From Leptolyngbyaceae cyanobacterium T60_A2020_046 (GTDB lineage Bacteria; Cyanobacteriota; Cyanobacteriia; Phormidesmidales; Phormidesmidaceae): DNA of 49,843 bases. The stretch lies in assembly GCA_015272155.1 (NCBI GenBank), contig JACYME010000145.1, positions 1-49,843 of the forward strand. The letters are read 5' to 3'. Below are positions 36,348-43,157 of the stretch, piece by piece. Both the position numbers and the translations under genes were made by a program. Numbering within the stretch: position 1 is the first letter of the stretch; every line of letters starts with the position of its first letter. The notes under the pieces were generated by a model. It did no database searches, was not told the DNA's origin, and saw only the letters and a list, made by a program, of their open reading frames with translations.

Positions 36348-36832
36348 TGCCTCATCCAGATAAAGCGATTCTCGATGAGTTGTTCCCATATATCCAGAGT
36401 TATCAAGAGCTTGCGACCAAGCACGGTATCAACGATATTTTTCAGGATAATGGCGGCAAGATTCTTCAGGTTTTGCTGGTGACTGGATTAGTGATTTTGC
36501 CTGGTCGAGAAGGCAATGATGCTGTAGATGAATTTGGTAACGAGTATGAGCTAAAATCGGTAAATATAGCCTTAACTAAGAGTTTTTCAACGCATCACCA
36601 CATCAATCCCAGAATTATTGAAAAATACAGACAAGTAGATTGGATATTTGCTGTTTATAGAGGAATTAACCTCATTGCTATATACAAGCTAACTCCAACT
36701 GATCTTGAGTATTTTTACAGTCAGTGGGAAATAACATGGCATAGCAGAGGTGGAAGAGATATTAACAATCCTAAGATTCCGCTCAAGTATGTGATGGAGC
36801 ATGGAGTTCTTTTGTACTCAGCCGAAAGTTAA
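36344..36832 (+). CDS. pvuIIR: Type II restriction endonuclease, R.PvuII isoschizomer
   Basis: A 162-residue endonuclease nearly collinear with R.PvuII (157 residues), as I recall that sequence. Shared blocks include [26 protein letters not shown] (here [12 protein letters not shown]), EYELKS, STHHH and the C-terminal [14 protein letters not shown]. The catalytic triad of PvuII (Asp58, Glu68, Lys70) is present as Asp59, Glu69, Lys71; the metal-site residues Asp34 and Glu55 are Asp35 and Glu56, and the HHH used in base recognition is kept. So it should be active and cut CAGCTG bluntly. It overlaps the controller gene by 4 bp. No truncation or frameshift. Very high confidence in identity. Confidence 0.95.
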   Translation: MMPHPDKAILDELFPYIQSYQELATKHGINDIFQDNGGKILQVLLVTGLVILPGREGNDAVDEFGNEYELKSVNIALTKSFSTHHHINPRIIEKYRQVDWIFAVYRGINLIAIYKLTPTDLEYFYSQWEITWHSRGGRDINNPKIPLKYVMEHGVLLYSAES

Positions 36833-36835
36833 ACC

Positions 36836-36917
36836 GTCTAACAATTCAAATGCAGCGGACGGACGAAAGGCCACTGGTGCTGAGTTCAAGGTGATTTGCC
36901 GCCGCTGATTTGAGCCG
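36836..36917 (+). other. attC recombination site (59-base element)
   Basis: R'' box GTCTAAC (36836-36842), spacer AAT, TCAAAT (36846-36851), extrahelical G36852, CAGCGG (36853-36858), extra A36859, CGG (36860-36862); then a variable loop of 36 bases; then CCG (36899-36901), CCGCTG (36902-36907), ATTTGA (36908-36913), spacer GCC, G36917. The arms pair fully except for the 3-base central spacer and the two single extra bases, which are the features integron integrases use to recognise the folded bottom strand. The R' box GTTAGAC is completed by the cassette's left end. Confidence 0.9.
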
Positions 36918-37072
36918 TTGAGAATCCGACGGATAAACGCATTGATCAAGCTGCACGAGAACTGATTGACCGGCTGTTGTTAGAGCGCCTCTCGATGGCT
37001 GGTATCGCGCGAGCGGTGCAGGTTTCTGAGCAATGGCTGCAGGATTACGTCAATAGACTTTATTGGAAATAG
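36918..37072 (+). pseudogene. IS1-family insA, 3' half
   Basis: Continues the insA frame from TT at 36918: (V)ENPTDKRIDQAARELIDR, LLLERLSMAGIARAVQVSEQ, WLQDYVNRLYWK and stop at 37070-37072. This is the helix-turn-helix part of an IS1-type InsA. Fused to the 5' half it gives an uninterrupted protein of about 86 residues, close to InsA length (91 in IS1). No insB catalytic frame follows, so the IS copy was already incomplete or has since decayed. Confidence 0.88.
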
Positions 37073-37234
37073 GAAAGCAATTGTTGTAAGGCAGCATTCT
37101 CCCGAGTTCGTTTGGAATTAAGCCACTCGGCTTAAAGCGTTGTTTTGCTGTTTCCGATGAGTCATATGAAGTCCTGCTAATCACCCGCAATAACGATGCC
37201 AACTCTGTAAAGGTTCCAGGAATTCCATTTATGG

Positions 37235-38143
37235 TTAAGCAACCGGACTTGATATCAAACGGAAGTTGTGCAAGCCACAGGCCGTTTCCATCACATCATC
37301 GATGTAATGGCCAACCCAATGGCGAAACGGCTGAACCAAAATTTGACACCGCTTGATGCCCCCGATGGGATGTTCGATTTCCACACGAACGCTAGAAATG
37401 TTTTGGTTATGCATCTTCTCAATCGTGCTGAGCGAGCGCTTGCGGGGTTTCTTCTTGGGTTGCCGAATCGTCACTCCCACTGGGGCAAAGCCTTGAAACC
37501 CCGTATCCTGCCATAACGTACTGCCCGCCGGAAATCGTCAGTCCTCCTCGTCGGCAATCGCCTTGTCGTGCGTCTTGCCTTCATCGGTGTCACTCAGATA
37601 GCGCACCTTGCCCTAGCGGTCGTGAACCACCAGGTTCTTGACGGTATGAGTTTTGCGCTTACCGCTGTAGTACGTCTTGCGGTCGGCCTGATCCTTGGGA
37701 CGATTGATCCCACGTTCGGTGCCATCAATCATGAACTCTAAACTCGGACAGTCTTGGAGGATGCGCTCCAGATTCGTCGGTTCCCGCTCGGGCAGCTGCT
37801 GCTCGTAGCCGAGGGTCTGGTTCAACACCCCCGTAAGACGGTGAATCCATTGATTCGCTTGCGCCTGACTCATGCCAAAGAAAAAGCCTTGCACCTCCTG
37901 AGTCGGATAGAGGCGAAAGTACATCAGGATGAACAGCAATTTATCTTCCAGCAGCTTCAGATGTACTTTACGCCCCGCTCCTACCGCTCGTTTACGCCCT
38001 TCGTGCTCAAAGGTCTCTCGCACAAAGTCGTCCCAAGCATTGCCGAAGCTCGGTAACAATGCCTCGAACTCTGACACCCTCAGTCCCGTCAAACTGCAGA
38101 AGGTGCGAGGTTTGCTCTGCAACTCGGCATAGGTTACTTTCAT
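37235..38143 (-). pseudogene. IS5-like DDE transposase with two in-frame stops
   Basis: Leftward, 303 codons in a single frame. The N-terminal helix-turn-helix region (FCSLTGLRVSEFEALLPSFG, LYPTQEVQGFFFGMSQAQAN) and the DDE core can be followed throughout: Asp in MIDGTERGINRP, Asp in KTHDKAIADEED, Glu in RVEIEHPIGGIKR. Two stops interrupt it: TAG at 37613-37615 (after VVHDR) and TGA at 37538-37540 (after ADEED). No frameshift is needed, so decay is by point mutation and probably recent. It resembles the DDE_Tnp_4 group of IS5-type elements. I could not fix the ends of the element with confidence. Confidence 0.85.
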
Positions 38144-38453
38144 GGCAGATTCCTGGTCGACGCTCCTGATATTGATTCTATTGGCTCAATTTCCGATAAG
38201 GTCTACTGTTTGGGTTTACTCCAGTAAACCTGACATCGGTACCTTGCGGCTAGTCAATTCGGCACGGACGGCTCATCCGTTAATGCGTTCACCTGTACTG
38301 ACCAAACTCCTACAAAATTAGCCTGGGGAGGGGTGTCCGCAGGACGGGGTGGGTGCAACCCAGCGGCAAACCCACCCCTGGCCCCTCCGAGGAGGGACAA
38401 GCCTCTGGCAACGAATCGGTCTTGCGCAATTGAGCATTCAACCCGAACTCAGG
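38144..38453. other. Spacer with GC-rich palindromic repeat
   Basis: About 310 bp without a gene. It contains the hairpin GGGGTGGGT (38346-38354), 15-base loop, ACCCACCCC (38370-38378), flanked by GGGGAGGGG on the left and CCCCTCC on the right that extend the palindrome imperfectly. Such G-rich palindromes are scattered between genes in many cyanobacteria. It lies 76 bp after tsaB and may serve as its terminator. Confidence 0.5.
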
Positions 38454-39122
38454 TTATTTAGGGATTTGAATGCGGTGGGGGGGTGAGAGTGGGGCTGTTT
38501 CATCCACGGGGTTTTGGCCGTAGAAGGGCAGCACGGTAGACCAGTGGGGGCGATCGCCCGTTTGCCAGCGGAGTTGGGCTAGGGACAGCACCCCTTCAAC
38601 GGTGGCGGACACATCCCCCTCTACCTTCAGGTGATGATAGGGCTGGGACCACTGGGCGAGGCAGGCGTCCCAATCGGCCTGGGGGCGGGCTTGGTCGGGC
38701 AGTTGGGGGGTGAGGCCTGTCGGCGCGGGACGATAGATTGCGCCAAAGCGTTCGTCGCGCTGGGCCCGCATTTCGACGGCGATGTCGAGGGTATCTGGAA
38801 AGTCGGGATGGTGGAGACGATGGTGTTGGGCGATCGCGGCGAGGCTTGATACCCCAAACAACGGAATCTCAAGCTGTTGGGCCAGGGTGCGCGCCACCAC
38901 GACCCCAATGCGCGTGCCCGTGAAGCCCCCCGGCCCCTGGGCCACCGCCAAAAACGACAGATCCTGCCAGGTGTAGGGCGCGATGAAGGTTTGGAGGCAG
39001 TCATGGAGGCGGCTGGTGAGGTCGCGACCGAGGGGCCAAGTTTGGACGCGATCGCCCTTAGCATCATCGGTCAAGGCCAGCCCCAACGCTGGACTGCTGG
39101 TATGAATGGCAAGCCCAACCAT
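38454..39122 (-). CDS. tsaB: tRNA threonylcarbamoyladenosine biosynthesis protein TsaB
   Basis: A 222-residue protein of the TsaB group (ASKHA fold), partner of TsaD and TsaE in making t6A at position 37 of ANN-decoding tRNAs. Typical features: LAIHTSSPALGLAL at the N-terminus, LSFLAVAQGPGGFTGTRIGV (the GPGSFTGxR motif with Gly for Ser) and IPLFGVSSLAAIAQHH; the C-terminal half is less conserved, as usual. It is followed upstream by a pentapeptide gene only 3 bp away on the same strand, so they form an operon with the pentapeptide gene first. Very confident. Confidence 0.93.
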   Translation of the reverse strand: MVGLAIHTSSPALGLALTDDAKGDRVQTWPLGRDLTSRLHDCLQTFIAPYTWQDLSFLAVAQGPGGFTGTRIGVVVARTLAQQLEIPLFGVSSLAAIAQHHRLHHPDFPDTLDIAVEMRAQRDERFGAIYRPAPTGLTPQLPDQARPQADWDACLAQWSQPYHHLKVEGDVSATVEGVLSLAQLRWQTGDRPHWSTVLPFYGQNPVDETAPLSPPHRIQIPK

Positions 39123-39125
39123 GCG

Positions 39126-39962
39126 CTATGCCTGCACTGCACCATCGGGCATGGTGGTGGCGTCAAGGGTCGCCCCTTCGAGCACGGCATCTTCAATATC
39201 GGCATTGGTGAGGTCGGCCCCCGTCAGGTCGGCCCCGCTGAAATTCACCCCATTCAGCAGGGCACTGGTGAAGTCAGCCTTCGTGAGATCAGCGCCGAGC
39301 AGGTTGGCCTCCTTCAGGTTGGCATCCACAAAGCGAGCCTGGGTGAGGGTGGCGCGGTTGAGCCGTGCGCCCCGCAGGTCAGCTTCATTGAAGCAGGCGT
39401 CTGTGCAGGTGGCATTCATCATGCGGGCATCGCTGAGGTTGGCGGCGGTGCAGTTTGCCTGGGTGAGTGTGGCCCGTTGCAGCTCTGCCCGCTTGAGGTT
39501 GGCTCCGCTGAGGTTAGCGCGGCTGAGGTTAGCGCGGCTGAGATCCACGCCAATCAGGCTGGCCTTGCTGAGGGTGCACTCGCTGAGATCAACGCCGCTG
39601 AGGTCTGAGCGGTTGAGGTTGGCACCGCTGAGAATGGCTTGTTTGAGGGTGGTGGCGGCGAGGTCAGCGCCGAGGAGGTTGGTGCCTTCGAGGTTGGCGG
39701 CGGTGAGGTTTGCGCCGTTGACATCGGCTCCGCTGAGGTCGGCGCGGGTGAGGTCTGCCCCGGTGAGGTCGGCGGCAGAGAGGGTGGCACCAATGCAATT
39801 GGCGCGGCTGAGGTTGGCCCCGGCGAGGTTGGCGGCTTTGAGACTGCTATTGCTGAGGTTGGCCCCGCTGAGGTCGAGGTCGGCGTCTGGATTTTCGGCG
39901 CGCCATTGATTCCACGCTTCAACACCTTCCCGAAGCTTTGCAAGAGATTCCTCATTCGCCAT
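39126..39962 (-). CDS. Pentapeptide repeat protein, long
   Basis: A 278-residue protein. Residues 1-28 are a helical cap (NEESLAKLREGVEAWNQWRA); after PDADLDLSGANLSNSSLKAA almost the whole chain is A(D/N)LxX units, about 45 in a row, without the interruptions usual in shorter family members, ending DAVLEGATLDATTMP. It should form a long right-handed beta-helix of about 11 turns. It stops 3 bp before tsaB, so the two are co-transcribed. The DNA-mimic role of some family members (gyrase protection) needs a more acidic surface and cannot be claimed here. Confidence 0.9.
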   Translation of the reverse strand: MANEESLAKLREGVEAWNQWRAENPDADLDLSGANLSNSSLKAANLAGANLSRANCIGATLSAADLTGADLTRADLSGADVNGANLTAANLEGTNLLGADLAATTLKQAILSGANLNRSDLSGVDLSECTLSKASLIGVDLSRANLSRANLSGANLKRAELQRATLTQANCTAANLSDARMMNATCTDACFNEADLRGARLNRATLTQARFVDANLKEANLLGADLTKADFTSALLNGVNFSGADLTGADLTNADIEDAVLEGATLDATTMPDGAVQA

Positions 39963-40143
39963 TGTGCTGCCTCACCCGTGTTCAACCGCTGACTGTGATG
40001 GCGGGGACTGTTGCCCCGATCGCGCTCTTTAACCGCCCAGTTTGACTGCCCAATTGTTGTCGCGATCGCGCCGCAATCCGACATCCCCCTTTGGTAATCG
40101 CGATCGCGGCCTGTGCGCCCGTTCAGCCCCATCATGCCACACT

Positions 40144-42006
40144 TTACCGGGGCTCCCAAGGGCGATTCTTGGGCGATGGGGCAAGGATGGGCGGATCAAA
40201 TTCGGCCCACTGTCCACCCTGGGTGAGGGCGGCGCTGCGATCGCCTGTTGTGCCAGGTTTTCCCAGGAACATGACCCGGGCGATCGGCCCACTGAGTCGT
40301 GCCGTTGTGTAGGGAATGGCGGTGCTGCTGCCCTGGTTGGGAGTCGGCCAATCCTGCACGCTGCCATCCTGGCTGCCTGTTAGGACACGCCCGGCAGCAT
40401 TGGCGGCTACGGCGCGAATGGGCAACGCAAACCCAGCAGCCCTGGCCCGTTGGCGAATGCCGCCGGTGCTGGCCTGCCGCCACCACAGAGTCATATCCCA
40501 GGCGGCACTGACGAGAATTGTGTCCTGTGCCGTCCAGCCCAAGGCGCTGATGGCTCCCTGGTGCCCAGTCAGAGTACGCAGCATTTCCCCGGTGCCCAGA
40601 TGCCAGAGAACAACGCGCCCGTCGCGATCGCCGCTGGCGAGTTCTCCCGAGGTGTTAATGGCGATCGCGGTGATGGGGCTGTCCTGTTGGCCCAGTGGTC
40701 GGGGCGTTGTGGCTCCAGCGGCCCAGCGGGTGAGGGTGCGATCGCAGGCGCTAATCAACTCCTCTCCGCTGGGGATGAAGGCAAGCGCCGTGACCGCCGT
40801 GCCCAAGGCCGCGATCGCGGGTTGGGCCTGCCACGCAGAATCGCGCCAGTGCCAGCGCAGAATGTCGCCGTGGCGGGTGCCGATCGCGAGGGTATGACCA
40901 TCGGGGGAAATCGCGATCGCGCTGGCGTAGGGAATCGGCGTTTCAGGTAGGGGAAGGGGCGGGCTCCTCGCTGGTGCTGGTGGGGCGACCCAGGTGCCAT
41001 CGGGCGCGAGGGCGATGAGGCAATCGCCGCTGGCCGCTGCAAGGGCGATCGCGGGGGCGAGGCTCTGGGTCTGGGTGGGCGACCAAGGCACCGTCACCCG
41101 CTGCTCCACCGTTGGCGTGGCTACAGACAGAATGGGCATTCCCAAGCGCTGCATGGCCACCGCCGCCGAGGGACAGCGATCGCCCAGGGTTGGCTCCACT
41201 AAACCATCCAGCAGGGTGGCGAGGGTGTCGGGCACATCGGGCACAATGCTGCGCCACCGCCAACAGCCCTGCACCCCATCAAACAGGGCAAAGGGCGACA
41301 GCCCGGTAAGCAAATGCAGGCAGATTACTCCCAGGCTATAGAGGTCGCTGGCTTCCGTGGCCTCGCCGCGCAACTGCTCGGGGGCGGCATATTCGGCGCT
41401 GCCGATCACCGTGCCCGGCTGAGCTGGGCTGGGGTCAAGGGGTTTCGCTGCGCCCAAATCGACCAGCCACCAGCGATCGCTGCCAGGCGGTTTGCGAAAG
41501 TTTTGGGGCTTGAGGTCGCGATGCACGATCTGGTGTTGGTGCAAATAATGCACCAGGGGCAATACCTCCCGCAGCCACGCCTCCACTTCCGCCGCATCCC
41601 AGGGGCCAGCCTTGCGCGCGAGGGTTTGGGCTAGGGTTTCGCCCGCCACAAATTGCAAGACAAGCATCTGGCGATCGCCCCGTTCAAAGTAGCCCAGCAG
41701 GTTTGGAATTTGCGGATGCTGACTGGCGATGTCGAGCATCTGCACCATTTGGCGAAAGCGCTCTGTCGCGGTGGCGCGTTCGGCACGGGTAGTGCCCACT
41801 GGCGTGAAGACCTTGATCAAACACTGGGGTTGAACCAGGGTGTGGCGATCGCGCCCCAAAAAGGTGCCGCTGTTGCGGCCTGTGCCGAGGGGATGCACGG
41901 CCTCGTAGCGATCGCCCAGCCGCAGCCGCCCCCCACAGCTTGCACAAAAGCGATGGGCGTCGGGATTTTGGGGTCGGGCGCAGTTGGGGTTGAGGCAGTG
42001 GCTCAT
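40144..42006 (-). CDS. Ser/Thr protein kinase with zinc ribbon and WD40 repeats
   Basis: A 620-residue soluble protein. Residues 4-23 hold a zinc ribbon (CLNPNC...FCASC), residues about 35-295 a kinase: glycine loop PLGTGRNSGTFLGRD, Lys in CLIKVFTPVG, catalytic loop IVHRDLKPQN, then LVDLGAAKPL, where the magnesium loop is DLG rather than DFG. Residues about 330-610 form WD40-type repeats (for example TAIAINTSGELASGDRDGRV, VVLWHLGTGEMLRTLTGHQG, ISALGWTAQDTILVSAAWDM), a propeller for binding partners. It overlaps the following nuclease gene's stop by 4 bp, so they are translated together. The kinase is likely active despite DLG. Confidence 0.92.
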   Translation of the reverse strand: MSHCLNPNCARPQNPDAHRFCASCGGRLRLGDRYEAVHPLGTGRNSGTFLGRDRHTLVQPQCLIKVFTPVGTTRAERATATERFRQMVQMLDIASQHPQIPNLLGYFERGDRQMLVLQFVAGETLAQTLARKAGPWDAAEVEAWLREVLPLVHYLHQHQIVHRDLKPQNFRKPPGSDRWWLVDLGAAKPLDPSPAQPGTVIGSAEYAAPEQLRGEATEASDLYSLGVICLHLLTGLSPFALFDGVQGCWRWRSIVPDVPDTLATLLDGLVEPTLGDRCPSAAVAMQRLGMPILSVATPTVEQRVTVPWSPTQTQSLAPAIALAAASGDCLIALAPDGTWVAPPAPARSPPLPLPETPIPYASAIAISPDGHTLAIGTRHGDILRWHWRDSAWQAQPAIAALGTAVTALAFIPSGEELISACDRTLTRWAAGATTPRPLGQQDSPITAIAINTSGELASGDRDGRVVLWHLGTGEMLRTLTGHQGAISALGWTAQDTILVSAAWDMTLWWRQASTGGIRQRARAAGFALPIRAVAANAAGRVLTGSQDGSVQDWPTPNQGSSTAIPYTTARLSGPIARVMFLGKPGTTGDRSAALTQGGQWAEFDPPILAPSPKNRPWEPR

Positions 42007-43082
42007 CGCAGCCGAAAGGTCATCACAACGGGGAAGTGGTCGGAGGCTTGGGCCGTCTCGGTCAGCACCCGCGTGGCGACCAGTTCCAGCCGGGCGGGGG
42101 TATAAAACCCATAGTCGAGCCGATAGCGCGGCGCATCGGTGGGGAAGGTGAACTGGGCCGGGTCGCGCCAGTCGGATGCGGGCACGAGGGACTGAAACCC
42201 TTCAGCGGCAACCATCTCGAGGATAGTGTGGGCATCGCCTTCCTCGGCATCGGTGCGGTTGATGGCGCTGTTGAAATCGCCTAGCACAATCACCGGATAG
42301 GTGGCAGCGTATTGTTCGGCGATCGCGCGCACGGCTAGGGTTTGGGCGTGGCGTGTGGGTTCGTCAAAGGCTTCGAGGTGCAGGTTAATGAGGATGATGG
42401 GTTGCCCGCCCACCTCAAGCTCTACGACCTGGGCTAGGCGATCGAGGTAAAAGGCATTGTAGACAAAGGACTGACTCGCGACTTTCTCAAGCACGATGCG
42501 ATCGTGGCGCTGGATGGGGAAGCGGCTCAGCACGGCCTGGCCGGAGACGATCGCGCCAAAGTGTGCCGTCGGTGGCCACGGGGGAAAGGGCACGTAGCGC
42601 TTGTTCCAGTTCAAGGCAATCGCGCCGATGGGAAAGTCTAGGTCTTGGGCGATCGCGGTAACCTGATCGTGCCGATAGGAGCGCCGCGCCGCCACGTCAA
42701 TTTCCTGAAAGGCGATTACGTCCGGTGCGACGACGCCCAGCCCCGCGATCGCAATGTCCAAATTTTGGGTATAGAGGTCTGGCGATCGCGCCACCGCCTG
42801 ATTATTCGTCAACCCCGAAAGATAGCCAATGTTGTAGGTCACCACGGTAAACGTCTCCGGTGGTGCGGCGGCTTCACCCGCTGCCCCGCCATAGGACACG
42901 ATCTCGGCCTCCCGACTGGCGGGCACCTGCCGCCCCGCCGCCCAAAGCCCAAAGCCCGCCACCAGCGCGATCGCGCCGCCGACAACGCTAACCAACGTCC
43001 ACAAAATTCCTCGCACGGTTCCCCATTTACCCGATGACCGTCGCGCACTTTTGGGACGCAGACCTATTGCATCCAGCCCCAA
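42003..43082 (-). CDS. Endonuclease/exonuclease/phosphatase family protein, membrane-anchored
   Basis: A 359-residue protein with an N-terminal membrane helix (GILWTLVSVVGGAIALVAGF, about 25-44), then the EEP fold: VVTYNIGYLSG (Asn), VIAFQEIDVAARRS (Glu), IILINLHLEAFDEPTRHAQT (His), YPVIVLGDFNSAINRTD (Asp-Asn) and the final SDHFPVVMTFRL (Asp-His). All catalytic positions of the DNase I/phosphodiesterase type are present. The domain should face the periplasm, so a secreted phosphodiesterase or nuclease role is likely; the substrate is unknown. It precedes the kinase-WD40 gene (4-bp overlap). It is divergent from the antiporter gene. Confidence 0.88.
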   Translation of the reverse strand: MGLDAIGLRPKSARRSSGKWGTVRGILWTLVSVVGGAIALVAGFGLWAAGRQVPASREAEIVSYGGAAGEAAAPPETFTVVTYNIGYLSGLTNNQAVARSPDLYTQNLDIAIAGLGVVAPDVIAFQEIDVAARRSYRHDQVTAIAQDLDFPIGAIALNWNKRYVPFPPWPPTAHFGAIVSGQAVLSRFPIQRHDRIVLEKVASQSFVYNAFYLDRLAQVVELEVGGQPIILINLHLEAFDEPTRHAQTLAVRAIAEQYAATYPVIVLGDFNSAINRTDAEEGDAHTILEMVAAEGFQSLVPASDWRDPAQFTFPTDAPRYRLDYGFYTPARLELVATRVLTETAQASDHFPVVMTFRLR

Positions 43083-43157
43083 CGCCCGACAGAATTGACG
43101 GTTAGCGCCACGTGCTTAACTATCGGCCATTCTGCCACCGCTACACTGGGGATTTTC

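Larger units (their letters stand above)
34965..36917 (+). mobile_element. Integron gene cassette carrying a PvuII-type R-M system
   Basis: A 1953-bp segment with the form of an inserted integron cassette. It begins TTAGAC (34965-34970) directly after a G, contains a methyltransferase gene (leftward) and controller and endonuclease genes (rightward), and ends in an attC whose last base is G36917, followed by TT of the target. Joining its two ends gives GTTAGAC, the exact complement of GTCTAAC in its own attC. Excising it restores the insA frame (CAG TTC GTT GAG AAT, Gln-Phe-Val-Glu-Asn). The cassette is tightly packed: 32 bp lie between its left end and the methyltransferase stop, 3 bp between the endonuclease stop and attC. 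No integrase gene is in the window. Confidence 0.88.

Noticed and set aside
34965-36917. Insertion of the R-M genes by ordinary transposition
   Set aside because: There is no target duplication, no transposase and no terminal inverted repeat beyond the attC boxes; the G|TT boundary and attC explain the junctions exactly.
37268-38132. Plus-strand open frames inside the decayed transposase
   Set aside because: They are antisense shadows; the DDE motifs are all in the minus-strand frame.
37216-38156. CCAGGAAT / ATTCCTGG as ends of the IS5-like element
   Set aside because: They are 8 bp and too close to the transposase start and stop to be the real ends; chance cannot be excluded.
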